In this document: piece after piece, positions 13,361 to 25,379 of the stretch | Position numbering within the stretch: the first letter of the stretch is position 1 | Layout: the number at the start of each line of letters is the position of its first letter | Assembly (NCBI GenBank): GCA_031216915.1 | Contig: CM062290.1 | Location: forward strand, 166,303,453-166,367,452 | Reading direction: 5' to 3' | DNA: 64,000 nucleotides | Source of the DNA: Pictodentalium vernedei | Lineage: Eukaryota > Mollusca > Scaphopoda > Dentaliida > Dentaliidae | Position numbers and translations under genes: made by a program | Notes under the pieces: generated by a model | Database searches by the model: none | The model's input: only the letters and a program-made list of their open reading frames with translations | Told to the model about the DNA's origin: nothing

Positions 13361-13381
13361 CCCCCCCCCCCCCCCCCCCCC
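13361..13381. repeat. 21-C homopolymer in the DIRS A 3' UTR
   Basis: An uninterrupted C run follows AAGGGAA, at the position where copies B, C and D have shorter C-rich tracts. On the element's sense strand it is poly-G. Confidence 0.95.
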
Positions 13382-13955
13382 TGTTCTGATGTAAAATTCC
13401 ACAGAACGAAGAGGGCAGCGGAACAGCGTCAGTGCTGGAGCAGACTGCCTAAAGACCTTATAGATGTAACATTAGTGGACAACAATCTGAGCAACAGAAA
13501 GAGGACCCAAAGATCTAAGGTCACTGGAGATGGACTCTAAATTTCTCAGGTAAACCTTGGTAAATGAGGAGGGCTGTGTCCAGTAAGCAGCCTTCAGTAA
13601 TGGCTATACTGTTAGAATAAGCCCAAGAAGTAGACAGTGCTCTAACCTTGTGCGCTGAAATCTTATTGACAGAACATTGACCCGAAGATAGATTTTCGTA
13701 GGCAATGCTTATTGCCAACTGAATCCATCTAGCGACAGAATGAACAGAAATATCTTTTCTGTAAGGAATCAAAGAAAGAAACGTTTTCTATCCTTTCTAA
13801 TAAAATCTGATGAACGTTTATAAATGCGCATTGCTCTGACTGGACACAGCAAAGGTCTATGGTTATCCAAGGACGATAAAGCCTTAATGACAATAGGCTC
13901 CGGCCACTTATCTGGAATCTGATTCTTAACCAAAAATCGCACTTCTGTAGTGAGA

Positions 13956-13967
13956 GTAATGGTATTA
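13956..13967. repeat. Target-site duplication of the SINE-like insertion, left
   Basis: GTAATGGTATTA here is repeated exactly at 14208-14219. Uninterrupted DIRS copies have a single similar site. Confidence 0.85.
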
Positions 13968-14207
13968 TTATATTTATTTATTTATTGGTGTTTAAGGTCA
14001 CATATTTTTGCACAATGGCTAATCATGACCACAACATGAGTATCAACTCAAGACCAAGGGTGAGCGCAAATAAGCCATGTTGCCCATTTTAGAGAGGGTT
14101 TGCACCTCCCAAGCATTGGTGACTGGGTCCTATTTTACCAGTAAAACAGAGCCTGTTTACTGCAATGAACAGGCACTGCTTCACTTCCCGGGGTTCCAGC
14201 AGGGAGG
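13968..14207 (-). mobile_element. SINE-like retroposon inserted in the DIRS A recombinase
   Basis: A 240-bp segment is absent from the recombinase of copies B and C and is flanked by a perfect 12-bp duplication. On the minus strand it ends with CACCAATAAATAAATAAA, an A-rich simple tail typical of a retroposon 3' end. No ORF is present. I did not identify clear A and B boxes of a tRNA-type promoter, so it could be a 5'-truncated SINE or a short LINE tail. Confidence 0.7.
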
Positions 14208-14219
14208 GTAATGGTATTA
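14208..14219. repeat. Target-site duplication of the SINE-like insertion, right
   Basis: GTAATGGTATTA matches 13956-13967 exactly. Confidence 0.85.
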
Positions 14220-14660
14220 CCCACACTACGGTAATGAGATTCGTCAACAGATAATGCATGAAGTTCACTGACTCTTCTAGCAGATGCAAAGGCTATGAGA
14301 AATGCCATTTTATAGGTCAAGAATTTGAACTCTACGACGTCTAACAGCTCAAAAGGAGCTTCTTTGAGCTTCAACAGAACCCAAGCTAAATTCCACTTAG
14401 GAATTAATCTGAGGGTTCTGGGTTTATTAACAGAGAAATTTCTAACTAGCTTGCATAAAGAAGTATCTGATCCAATAGCCAAGTTATCATGATGAGCATA
14501 AGTATAATAACATAGACCTATAGCCCTTAATAGCGACAGGCTGCAGTTTGAGATCGTCAAACAAGTAGACCAGGAAATTGGCAATATGTGGTATGGACGG
14601 AACGTATATGTCTATCGACTGATCCCTACACCAACGGAAGAAAACCCTCCACTTCCCTGC

Positions 14661-16560
14661 ATAATTCAACGAAGAGGAGGCCCTCCTACAGTTAGAAATT
14701 GCGTCCACTGCTCGTCCTGTAAAATGTTTCCCGTGCAAGAAGGACTGCACAACGGAAATACGTGAAGGTTGAGACCTTCCAGGTTGTGATGCAGTGTGTG
14801 GGACTTCCCTTGATAAAGAAGATCCTCTCGTGGAGGAAGCTTCTGGGGAACGTCCCATAACAGACACCTGAGAAGACTGATCCAATGTTTCTGTGACGAC
14901 AGAGGTGCTACTAGCAGGATTTTGCAATGAGACTGTTTGATCTTTAACAGAATCTGCTGAATGAACGGAGCTGGAATATATGCATATCCTATCATCCCGT
15001 CCCATGAAATCAACAGAGTGTCTACTGTGTACGCTCGATGATCTGGGCATGGTGACACGAACGTCGGTAACTGATTGTTTAGGTGTGTTGCAAAAAGATC
15101 TATCATGGGACGATCACACTGGTAGCAAATCTGGCTGAACTGAATATTCGCTTGTTGAGAGTCCACTCCGATGGCAACAGGCGACCTTTCCGAGAGAGCG
15201 TGTCTGCTAATACGTTCAGACAATCTGGTGTATGACGGACTGAGAGATGAACGTGATGATTCAGAATGAATAGGAGAATCCTCTCCGTTAATTCGCATAA
15301 TGGAAACGAGTGAGTGCCCCCTTGGTTCCTGAGGTAAGCAACTACTGTCATCACACTCCAGTTATGAGTAAAGAATATCTTGAGGGGACGCATGCGCATG
15401 CGGCTCGTCGGAATAAGATCCGAAGCCAATCTGCACAGCCTCATCAGTCACATGAATTCCTTCGCTGTTAAATGCGTCTGAGTGTAGACAAAAGCGAGCA
15501 TAACAACTGACAAATTTCGCTCTGGGTAACGGCTGACGAACCAGATTGTTGTCTCGAAGCTCATTCCCAAATGAGTGAACGACTTGGACAGAGCTATATC
15601 CGACTTTTTCTCGTTTACGATGAAACCGAGACATCGGAACAAAAGAAGCAGACTCTGAACATCGTTCTGAAGAATAATTCTGTTGCCGTATCTCTGAAGA
15701 ATGTTGTGCAAGTAAGCCGACGTTACCACAGACGAATGAGCTCGGAAGTATGACATTACAGAGTTCATTATACGAGTGAATGCCCACGGAACCAGGTTTT
15801 CACTTTGCTCTGAACTGATACACCTTCCCTTGTACAGTTAACCGCAGGTACTTTCTGAATGCCGGATGTACCAGGACATGAAAGTACGCATCCTTAGATC
15901 TATGCTTGCCGCATAGTCGTTCACTCGAATGCTCGCTCCTACCGACCGAATGGTCCCCATATAGAATTTTGGAGCCACGATAAGCTTGTTTATCCAGCTC
16001 AAGTCTATTACTGGTCAGAATGAGCCGTTTGGCTTTGGTATGAGGAACAGGCGACTGTAAAAACCCTGAGAATCCTGATTCTCGGCGACATCTATTGCCT
16101 CCTTTAATATAGAGCCTGTTTCTCCGCTAGGAGAGACATCTGGTTAGTGGGGTGCCGCTTGGAATGATAGCCGCAGGCCGTCCGAGACTACACTTCTCAC
16201 CCACTAATCTTCCGTGACTGCTGTCCAGTTTCTTGCGAAGATGATACCTTTCCGCCAACTGGCAAGCAATAGAGGTCTTGAACATCACCTGTATGACCTG
16301 CGAGGCTTACGGGAGGAGAAACTACGTCCTCCCTGCGAAGAACCTCGTCCCGTCGGCCTAGGGGCTCTGACCGACAGTCCCTATCAGACCTACGCCTTTC
16401 CCGGGTCGCTATATTGACGACCTCCAGAGTAATTGTAAGAGGGCTTCTTGTACCCTCGTGAGGAGTTCCCTTTTGACGTTTAGATCTGGAACGTCCTCCT
16501 TTACTCTGGTCTGCTGAAGCAGGTTGATGAAACACCGACTTCAATAGCAGATCACTTGAT
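14661..16560 (-). pseudogene. RT/RNase H/methylase region of DIRS copy A (pseudogene)
   Basis: Broken frames encode pieces homologous to the polyprotein of copies B and C: the methylase-like block MIDLFATHLNNQLPTFVSP with GYAYIPAP, RNase H parts (MRPLKIFFTHNW and SVMTVVAYLRNQGGTHSFPL) and RT parts (AYLHNILQRYGN, where the usual YLDD is YLHN). The RT Asp-Asp pair is thus damaged as well as the frame. At about 15130 the frame switches between the polyprotein and the overlapping recombinase frame, consistent with a frameshift in that overlap. Confidence 0.8.
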
Positions 16561-17007
16561 GCTTTCTAAATAGCCTGATCACAGGCTGACGAAAGCTTGT
16601 CGTCCAAAATAGTATGTCCGGAGATCGGAGCAACTTGGAGAGAGCTTTTCACCTTGTCATCTATAAGTGATGACGACGCAAGGGCAGCATCACGTCTGAA
16701 TTAACTACAGATTAGCCACTGTAAGGGCGGAGTTATACATGGTATACAAAATGCCCTGGAAAGAACTCAAGAAAGGTACAAACGTCCTCAAATTTCTTCC
16801 CGTTGAGACGTTGCAGTATAGCTCTGGTAAGGTGATCTGCATAAGACATTGCTTCCAAATTCGCTCTAATTGATGAAAATGCCGTTGTAATTGTGTCTGA
16901 GCGAATAGTGAATGATGCAGGCAAGGATACATCTAGATCCCCGGGCTGATCATTCAAGTGCAGAGGAGCTCTTCGAACATCATCTCCAACCGTTTTTATA
17001 TCAACAT

Positions 17008-17015
17008 AGTCCATG
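17008..17015. repeat. 8-bp target duplication, left (MITE 17016-17853)
   Basis: AGTCCATG is repeated exactly at 17854-17861. Confidence 0.9.
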
Positions 17016-17853
17016 CAGGGTTGGTGATTTTTTTTAATTTTTTTTTAAAAATCAAAAAAATCGATTTTTTTTATTTAAATCGATTTATTTGATTTTTATT
17101 TCCATACTATAAATTATTCACCAGAGGCTACTTTTTCTCACATGATTCCTTTAGATAAAAGAAACTGAGTGTATTGGCAGGAGTTTGTATCAATGTCTGC
17201 CCAAAGAATGGACACAAATAACTTATACTGAAACATTTACCTGTGTTAACCATTTCAGTCTTTAAGGTGGTATGAGGGGAAGAATTCCAGAATATATTTG
17301 GCACAGAATAGACATTTGGCATAGATGGAAACAGAGAGGAATCATTGAAACTTGTGTTTTCTCACTGTAACAGCATTGCTGGATGGAAGATGACTTCTTG
17401 AAAATCATTTTTTAAACTTTTGATACTTAAATCACTGATCATTGTTCTTGGAGTTGATTTTGTACTTTTGATGGGTTCATTGAAAGATTATCATATATAT
17501 GGTTTAAAATCTATGTTCACTTAAATATAGTTATATTCATGTTAGCTGAAAATTATATAAACTTATAAAAGATTCGGGAACATTTAACTTCCCTACAGCA
17601 TGTTCCAGAAGTCAAGACACAGTGGGATGTATATCTTCCCACTCCATAGATTAGTTCTAACTGTCATAAACAAGGGCTAATAACTGTATTTCAACAGTTA
17701 ATATGCATTCCATCTTGTTTCAGCTCATTTCCAAGTTGTTTTGAAAATATTTCTGAATATTTGTAAATTTTTTATTTAAATCAATGATTTTTTTTAAAAA
17801 ATCATTGTTTTAAATCTTGATTTAAATCAATTGAATTAAATCAGCCAACCCTG
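17016..17853. mobile_element. hAT-like MITE inserted in DIRS A gag
   Basis: The 838-bp element begins CAGGGTTGG and ends CCAACCCTG, with AT-rich subterminal repeats built on AAATCGATTT and TTAAATCA words. The perfect 8-bp duplication AGTCCATG on both sides is the hAT hallmark. It has no transposase; the 64-codon frame at 17128-17322 is not recognisable. It interrupts gag between the blocks at 16733-17014 and 17841-18428. Confidence 0.92.
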
Positions 17854-17861
17854 AGTCCATG
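17854..17861. repeat. 8-bp target duplication, right (MITE 17016-17853)
   Basis: AGTCCATG matches 17008-17015. Confidence 0.9.
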
Positions 17862-18547
17862 AAACGGTATGTTTATGGAAGATGTAGCTAAGAAACCGCC
17901 TTTCCTTCTCGCACTCGAGAGGTTAAATATGGCGTTGTCTATATGGCCGAAGGCCTGCGACACCTGCCTAGACTGGACCGGAAATGAAAGGACTTCCTCC
18001 TTTGTCCGGATAAAGTCTGCGCCTAACGACGCCAGCGGTTTCTTCCTTGTCGTCGCTGCATTCTGGTTCGTTGGAACAAATTCAGGGTAGGATTGATGGA
18101 TGAAATCCATCGCAACCCTGTGCTGTTCCGAAAGGGAAGGGTAATCCTCTTCCTTATCCCTTTCACCATCCAAGAGAACCATTTGCGAATCTCGGTCCCT
18201 TGCATCTGCGTGAACAGACAACTGGACCGACCCAGCACCGTCCGACAGCTCAGGTTCTGAGACTGAGGGAGGCTGCATCTGCACTTGCTGGGATGCTGCG
18301 ATCAGCTGCGCAATCTGCGACAGCAAGTCCGTCATCGAGGCCTGAGGAGCAGCGGTCTTCTGTTTCCTAGCTGCTTGCTGCTCCTGGGACGATGTGTCGT
18401 AGATGGATCTCTTTTCCGAACGTCCCAATGATCGAGGCCTCGTCTCCCTAGCTAAATGGCTGATCCGACTTCACGGACAAAGAGTAGTTCCTTCTTCGTG
18501 CAGCAGATCGGGTAGCTAGGATGCGGTCATGTGTACTTTAATAATGT

Positions 18548-18782
18548 AGCGGAGGAAGCCGAGACTGAAGCCAACCCTGGCCGCAGACTAGACGGAGCGT
18601 CCCGACTCCGAGTGGTGGGCGGACGTATGCTCCGTCTCGTGCAAGTTTCCAACCAGAAAACTTCATTTTGGCGTGTGAAACATAGCGGAGGAAGCCGTGA
18701 CAGAAGCCGACCCCGGCTGCAGACTAAACAGAGCGTCCCGAGTGGAGGGCGGACATATGCTCCGGCTCGTGCAAGTTTCTCA
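18548..18782. repeat. 136-bp tandem duplication inside DIRS A gag
   Basis: AGCGGAGGAAGCCG starts at 18548 and again at 18684. The two units then follow each other through AGAGCGTCCCGA-like and CGTGCAAGTTTC blocks with some divergence. Copies B and C have this region once. Confidence 0.85.
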
Positions 18783-18821
18783 TAACAACATTTTGACCCC
18801 AAATGTCTGTTAGGTTAGAGA

Positions 18822-18846
18822 GGGGGGGGGGGGGGGGGGGGGGGGG
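18822..18846. repeat. 25-G homopolymer
   Basis: The run replaces the short GGG found at the matching gag site in copies B and C (GAGAGAGGGACCTCTCTCGC). Confidence 0.95.
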
Positions 18847-19437
18847 CCTCTCCCGCTTGCGGTCTACAGACCTCGCCAAGTACAAGAAACTTGTTGAATT
18901 CCTCCCTATTTCCGTCGTCGCTGGGTGAGCTATTTATATTAAAGTGCTCGCTCTACCCAATCCACTTCTTAGACCGCAATAGACTTACCTGGCATTACGG
19001 CACCCACAGACGGAGTACCGCTTCACTGGTTGAGCTAGCTGCTTGCAAGAGATTAAAACCCGTAACAAAAGTTCCTAACTCTTGCAATCATGAGCACTGC
19101 AGTTAGCAGCTCCATGGAGCGCGACGACGGTAGCACACTTGGATGGGTGTCAGAATATCTTCACCATGTTCATGTTCCTCTGAAATAGAAACTGACAAAA
19201 TGAATTATAACGCGGTGAGAGGCCTGCCCTCAGAGCCTCACCATCAACAATATACCGTGACACCCGTCTCCAACATTATTCATTCCAGTGAACACAAGAA
19301 TGACAAGAGCCCACAGGAGTGCATCAACAAAAGTTGATATCAACCTCCAAACTCCACAACAATATATATATAATTAAGATACATGAATAATAGCAATCAA
19401 AATCAATTCAAAATATTTTTGGGAAATTTGTTTTTAA

Positions 19438-19936
19438 ACAAGAGGCCTGTCACGCCTAGAGAGCTCCGCTGAGGGCCACTGATCGCATGGGCATGTTTTC
19501 TAATACTAATATTGTTACAAACTTTAGCCGAAAAAATTTCAGTTGTCACGAAAATTATGGCTTGGATCGATTACACACCGCCTAGTGACATTACATGACG
19601 TTATAAAGTTTGGTCCAAAAATATTCAGTAGTTTAGAAATTATGGCTCGGACAAACAAAATATTTTTTTCTTGCTCATGTGGCCTGTGACCTTGACCCTG
19701 TGGGGTTACAGACTTTATAATGGTTGATGACACACCATCCATTGATAATACATATTGTTATGAAGTTTGGTGGAAAAATATTCAGCGGTTTAGAAATTAT
19801 GGCTCGGACAAATAAAATGTTGACGACGGATGGACGGACAGACGGACGACAGACGACGGATGAATCAGTATAAGAAAAGCTCTGCTGACTTTGTCAGCGG
19901 AGCTAAAAGCTCTGCTGACTTTGTCAGCGGAGCTAA
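19438..19936 (+). mobile_element. Short hairpin-ended element with a doubled 3' end
   Basis: It starts ACAAGAGGCCTGTCACGCCT, like the element at 1181, and contains the core TATGAAGTTTGGTGG...CAGCGGTTTAGAAATTATGG twice (near 19600 and 19760). A GGACGGACAGACGGACGAC tail follows. The 27-bp hairpin AGCTCTGCTGAC...GCGGAGCT is present twice, at 19878-19904 and 19908-19934, each followed by AA. It interrupts the leader of DIRS copy A. It has no coding capacity. Confidence 0.75.
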
Positions 19937-20536
19937 AAAAACGCTTAAGTTCCCAAAGGGAACATTAAGAGTCCAAAAGGCATCCCGATAGAGCCTAAGT
20001 GTGGACAAAATTTAATTTTTTTGAGCTACACTACCGGAATAATAATCCATGTATTCTACAGTAATTCTACAGAAATAGAATATAAAAAAAAATACCTATA
20101 TATGAGGATGTTGTTAATGTAAACAACGTCAATATAAACAAGACATCAGGCACACAAAAAGGCCCAAAGTCATAAAACAATTTAATGCTTCCAGATGCAA
20201 AGCTAGATCTTCATACGAAGAAGAAACGATACATCGGATAGAAGTTGCAAGACTAAACGACCTAACACCCCAAGGGTGAGGATGTAACTATGGGGAAGAA
20301 ACAGAATAATATTCTGTAATAAATGTTAAACTCCCAAGAAATTTAATAAAAAATGTCAATAGAAATAAGCCAAAAAGCTTAAGAGTTTAACAGGATGGGT
20401 TCATGGAAGGATAGGGAAGGAATACTTAAACAGTGGAATAATCATTTAATAACAAAAATGATGACGTCAGGCATATGTCCCGAAATTGGGAAACATGAAA
20501 TAATTTTATAATTATTATAAATTTACAGCCCTGAAC

Positions 20537-20870
20537 GTCAAAAACCACCGTTGAACACTTCCATCATCTAGTACATGGAAGTTTTTTTTTCCAGGTTCGG
20601 TTTTATTTTTTTTAAAACCTCGGTTTCGGTTCGGTTTTTCGGTATTATTTCCAGGCCCTTCAATTAATCTAAATCACTATCGTCTTACTAGAAAAGGTCA
20701 CAGAAATGTCACATGAGAGCTATTTAAAGCATGCTATGTCCTACTGGCAGTACTGAGACATAGCACGCTTCACTAGCACTCAGTCAGTTGACAAAGGGTT
20801 AATATGAATTTGGGGTAGATTGTATGTCATTTGATTATTTTCCTGCTGTATATGTTCTATTTGGTAAATG
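20537..20870. other. No gene seen
   Basis: The stretch contains a CGGTTTCGGTTCGGTTTTTC low-complexity patch also hinted at near 5580 and 31890, and otherwise nothing I can classify. Confidence 0.4.
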
Positions 20871-20878
20871 CTATACAT

Positions 20879-21211
20879 CAGTAGCAGTGCCATAGGGAGG
20901 GGGAGGATAGCACCCCTCCCCCCCCCCCCCCAAAAAAAAGCAAACTTCAAATTGCTATCTGACACAACCTGGGTGCCTTTAAAGACAACGTTAGGCGTTG
21001 TAGAAACGCTCCGATATCGCTCTGATGGCGTCCAAATTATTCAAATGTGATTTTTGGGGGGGGCCACGGCCCACAGATCCCAAACCACTCTCCCATGCCC
21101 ACACCCCTGGCTCAGGCCTACGACCTTTGGGAGATGCCGTAAGCATCTCGACCTTGGACCCCACATCTTACTTAGCAACCCCCCCTGATTGAAATCCTGG
21201 TGCCACCACTG
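20879..21211. mobile_element. hAT-like MITE, sibling of 63275-63683
   Basis: The ends CAGTAGCAGTGCCA and TGGTGCCACCACTG are imperfect inverted repeats. Flanks CTATACAT (20871-20878) and CTATACAA (21212-21219) agree at 7 of 8 positions, consistent with a hAT-type duplication. The interior (C run, AATCAAACTTCAAAT-like block, TTGACCTTGGACCC-like block) matches 63275-63683. No ORF. Confidence 0.75.
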
Positions 21212-21219
21212 CTATACAA

Positions 21220-22698
21220 TATATACCTGCTTTGTTATTTTGTGTTCAGTTTTAATTTTGATAAAATAAATAATTTTCACTTGTAACTTTTCTGTTATGT
21301 TTAACATCGCCATAATACAGGGACTCCATTCACTGTCCTGTTCCTCGATCCCTCACTGGACCTCTTGCCTCCTTTCGAAGTACAGAGTATGAACTCTCCC
21401 TCATGTTGTTATGTGCAAAATAAAATGGATTTACGGCATCAACGAGTATCACATGGGGAATAAATGGTCAAAGCAAATAACCCTATATAATTTTGATTAT
21501 TTTATTTCATGCATTTAATGTGAGATAAATATGACTGAAATGAAAAAATATACAAAAAAACCCCAAACGTTCACGTGTTCCGACACTCACCAAATTTCGT
21601 GCACTAAAAGCCCACACTCACTGCCCATTTTTGTTCTTGTGTAGGCCTCACCACCTACTTTCACAGTCAGAGTGCGACTTTTTCAAAGATAATAGTCGCA
21701 GGGGAGGTATTTTAGCTGAAAATATTGGGTGCAACTTATACGTGGGAGCGACTAAAACACGGACATAATTATACAGAAATAATCGCTTTTGGATTTGTCC
21801 ATTCTGCTGACGTTCGTTGTCATTTTCTAGAATGGACATATGATAGGGTACATACACAGCAAATTTTGTTGAATTAGGTCCAGTAGTTTGTTAGAAGTCG
21901 ATAATGTAAAGTTAACGCCGGACGGAAAATGATTAGTAAAGCTCTCCTTGAGCTGTGCTCAGGTGAGCTAATAATACATAAATAGGCAACATTTACATAC
22001 AGGTACGCAGGCACGAGTTGCATTACACTTTTTTCAAGTTTAAGAAATTAGAATTAAAGTTTTGACAAAGTTTTTAATCGGGTTAAATATCTTTCAGAAA
22101 TTCTTTGCACAGAAACATTCACTTGTATGGATCGCAGAGATACCAAAAACGTGGACATTAAAATTTTTTAACACTGCGTATGTTTGGGTTTTAATATCAG
22201 GAAAATAATAAAGTCGACGGGGAACAAGTATAAACATGAACTCCACATCAATATCGGCGTGCTCACAACGGATTAGCATTAATCCTTTTCACACGAATCA
22301 TGCAAAGTATACATGGAAAGGATTAAAGCCTCGAAGCACAATGATTGTAAATTAAATATGGAACATGCTTCGGTTTTCAGAGACTTTCCGTGATCTTATT
22401 CTGTTCAGAAAAACATGTAACTTCACTCATCACACAAGCGTGTGAAAAAGTGACAATCCACGGCGACTGTACTGTAATTAACCAACAGCGATTCCTATAA
22501 TGATAACTGATAAGTGCTGAACAAACCAGGCTTGTCATTTTGAGGCAGGCGATCGCCCCAGGCGCCCGCCTAAGTTCAAAATTCCGCGGATGGTATGTCT
22601 AACCGATTTCTGCAGCCAATTAATTCAGTCAAAGGCACCTCAAAATCGGCTGTTTCAAACAGCAATTTTCACAGATTGACGGAGGTAACAAAGTGCAA
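21220..22698. other. No gene seen; one repeat fragment inside
   Basis: Apart from the 3' module at 21860-21971, this is AT-rich sequence with short unrelated frames. I recognise no gene. Confidence 0.4.
21860..21971 (+). repeat. 3' module of a hairpin-ended element (fragment)
   Basis: It has the core AAATTTTGTTGAATTAGGTC, CAGTAGTTTG and AGAAGTCG, then GCCGGACGG, then a hairpin ending in GTGAGCTAA. The order is the same as at 2742-2860. Confidence 0.55.
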
Positions 22699-22706
22699 TT
22701 TGTGAA
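22699..22706. repeat. 8-bp target duplication of the hAT element, left
   Basis: TTTGTGAA is repeated exactly at 27909-27916. Confidence 0.95.
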
Positions 22707-23499
22707 TAGGGCTGCACGGTATTCGGATTTGAGTACCGGTGACGGTATTGAAAACAATACCGCGGTATACCGGTATACCATGAAACAGTTCAGATTGACA
22801 CTGACAGCCCTCAACATAAAACTGAAATACCGGACTTTTTTCCGTAAGCCCTTGACAAATGCGATGTACACAGTCCCACAGACCCAGATGAAAAAACAAC
22901 TCATGAAATTCGGTACTTTTGACGTAGAAGAATTTCGATGTTCATTAATTCGTTGTTTATCAGCAATCTGACAATTGTTTTAAATTACGCAGATTGCGAA
23001 ATTTGCGCCATTTTTTGTCAAATTGCTGACAGCCATCACTGCTGTTTCATTGGGAAAACATTGTCAGCTAGTGATTGACACCAGCCTGTCATGGAACTGA
23101 ATGGTGATCACGTCTTGGGGGCGTGCTTAATATCAACAGACCGACTGATCTGACATGTGGCAGCTGACATTTGACATTGTCATGTTTGGAAGTTTACTGC
23201 GGGAAGATAGGGGAAGGGGAGGCGCTACTGTGGACAAGTTGAACTGGCACTCAAGTTGACTCAACATTGGTCAATTCGTATCGAAGATTGGACAATTCGT
23301 TCCTAGTAAATTTAGTACCTGGTCAAGTAATAATCACAGAAGACGGGTATAATTCAGTCAATATTTATTTATTTTTAATGAGAACAGCAAGGCGAATAAA
23401 TGATAAATGTATAACAATGAATAAAAAATATCTACAATGAGCACACTTGTTAATGTTATCTAAGACGAGAATCGTCTTTTCAGTCAAAAGCACGGAACA

Positions 23500-25300
23500 G
23501 CAAGTACAAACAAAATGCACTCTTGAATTTTCCGCAACGTTTTGTTCATATTGAGAATATCATTAGATAAAATATCTAATGGTACATGTAATAGGAACAA
23601 AACATTGCTGAAAAATTTTTGCTGGAAGCACTGAACACTAATAACCTTTTACTTGAAGCACTTAAAAACACGAAAATGCACTAATAAATTTTTCGCAACG
23701 TTTTGTTCCTATTGCGAGAATCATTAGATACGAATATCTAATGGTACTTGTAATATGAACAAAATGTTGGTGAAAATTATTACTTGAAGCACTGAACACT
23801 AATAACCTTTTACTTGAAGCACTTAAAACACAAAAATGCACTACAGGGCTCGCAAATAGGGTTGCTCGACGTCCCGGGACAACCAGAAATTTTCTCGGGC
23901 AACCAAAAATGCTATTCCCTCTGCCCGACGGGCAACCAGATTTTTTCTGTCCGATTTTAAAAGATAATTCTTTGAGAAAATTAAAATATAAAAACGAGTG
24001 GGAATTAATGATTAAACAACTGTTAAAATGGTTGAATACGCGTTCCGCTGGTTAGGGGAAGTACTTTACAGTGGCGGCAGCTCATAAACTTCAGCAGTCA
24101 ACAGGCACATATGATAATTCCTTTTCTGATCTATATTATCGATGGCACGCGGTGGGATTGGTTGCCAATAACGCACCGCTATCTATTATCAGTGTTTAGC
24201 CCTGTCCCACTGATACTGTTAGCAACTGGCTGACAGCCCCCCCCCCCCCCCCCCCCCCCCCCACACACACCTCCCACAGCGACATTCAGTGCAAATTTTT
24301 ATATTGTTCAGTAATGCTCATGAGGGGAGTCTGGTTGTATTTGAATTAATGTTCCCAGATATCGGAGTGCACCGGTAAGGTAAGCAACCGAGAACGGCGT
24401 GACGTCATATCCCTGTAGAGACAATACTGTGCACTCATAATGTCCTGAACAACGATTCAAACACAACCATTACCAGGCTTGGCAATTTCAGGAGAGCGAT
24501 TTTTTAGCTCTCCTTACTGCCCTCCTGAAAGGATTAAGGAGAGCGAAAAATTGCCCTCCTGAATATTTTGGTCTGGGATGATTGAGATTACATGTATTAT
24601 GCTCACATTAAATTTTTGTTGTAAAGCAAAAGTGTAATTTAACTTCGATGTCACATAACATCACGTAATTTCATTTTTTGAAAGTGGTTTAGTGGTAAAA
24701 GGTAATGGTTGCAACCATACCCAAACACAGTTGCAATCATTTGAAGCAAAATGGGTACTACGGCGCGTATCCAACGTGTCAGTTGTCATGACGCATGGCT
24801 TTCTTTTGCACAACTGAATCTTGATCTGTCCCCGTCTTTCAACACCTGTTGTTATACATCGTTTCTTGTCATATCTGATCGACTCACACTGAAATGTGTA
24901 TAAATTGAGCAATCAAATATCAGTCCTAACGCCGGGCCACCATTTTCTGGGGCGGGCAACCAGATCTCAAAAGAAGCCTGCCCGACGGGCAATAACGTTT
25001 TTTCATTATTTGTGAGCACTGCACTAATAAATTTCCCGCAACATTTTGTTCCTATTGCAAGAATCATTAGATACGAATATCTAATGGTACTTGTAATAGG
25101 AACAAAACATTGGTGAAAATTATTACTGGAAGCACTGAACACTAATAACATTTTACTTGAAGCACTTAAAACACAAAAATGCACTAATATATTTTCCACA
25201 ACGTTTTGTTCCTATTGTTAGTATCATTTGATACGAATATCTAATGGTACTTGCAATAGGATTAAAACGTTGCTAAAAATTTTTACTGGAAATCCACTCT
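23500..25300. repeat. Palindromic tandem repeats inside the hAT element
   Basis: Four units of about 160 bp occur, palindromes starting near 23535, 23694, 25036 and 25200. Each has arms CAACGTTTTGTTCCTATT and AATAGGAACAAAACATTG around CATTAGATACGAATATCTAATG-like centres, followed by AGCACTGAACACTAATAAC. The array is split by the MITE at 23844-25021. Confidence 0.85.
23844..25021. mobile_element. Nested hAT-like MITE interrupting the palindromic array
   Basis: The ends are CAGGGCTCGCAAAT and ATTTGTGAGCACTG, with GGGCAACCAGA and CCCGACGGGCAA words repeated subterminally. It interrupts the repeat word ATGCACTAATAAA: the left flank ends GCACTA and the right flank resumes CACTAATAAA, a 5-6 bp overlap rather than a clean 8-bp one. 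A 26-C run lies at 24237-24262. No transposase. Confidence 0.7.
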
Positions 25301-25379
25301 ATATACGAAGTATTTTACAGAAAATAAAATATTGGCACATCTCGCATTCATAAATTTGCTGCCAAGAATGATAACATAT

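Larger units (their letters stand above)
13470..14660 (-). pseudogene. Tyrosine recombinase of DIRS copy A (pseudogene)
   Basis: In the element's life cycle this enzyme would insert a circular DNA copy. Fragments match the recombinase of copies B and C: the N-terminal block with FLHGKHFTGRAVDAISNCRR, the ASARRVSELHAL arginine block and the SAHKVRALSTSWA block with the His-x-x-Arg. After AITEG the frame shifts and the block carrying the catalytic Tyr is lost from the frame. A 240-bp SINE-like insertion (13968-14207) splits the gene. A frameshift at about 14520 replaces the SDTYAHHD-type sequence. The gene cannot make a working protein. Confidence 0.85.
16561..19330 (-). pseudogene. Gag-like gene of DIRS copy A (pseudogene)
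   Basis: Fragments match the gag-like proteins of B and C: SIRANLEAMSYADHLTRAIL, the AAPQASMTDLLSQIAQLIAA block and the LSEQHRVAMDFIHQSYPE block. The gene is split by a hAT-like MITE (17016-17853), carries a 136-bp tandem duplication near 18548-18782 and a 25-G run at 18822-18846, and has many stops. In intact elements this protein would be the structural, nucleic-acid-binding protein of the particle. Confidence 0.8.
12504..20536 (-). mobile_element. DIRS-type retrotransposon copy A, old and broken
   Basis: The 3' terminal repeat lies at the left, followed by an ICR, recombinase, RT/RNase H and gag remnants, and a leader that stops at about 20536 (ACAGCCCTGAAC), where the other copies continue to the right terminal repeat. 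That repeat is missing here. All reading frames are disrupted. Three later insertions sit inside: a SINE-like element (13968-14207), a hAT-like MITE (17016-17853) and a hairpin-ended element (19438-19936). Its ends differ from those of B, C and D (AATGGCCCAGACTAGC rather than AATGACCCAGACTTAGC), so it is a separate, older subfamily. Confidence 0.88.

Noticed and set aside
22707..22780. ACCGGTATACCG-type words first read as a possible regulatory site or satellite
   Set aside because: They are subterminal repeats of the hAT element and recur at its other end (27799-27900).
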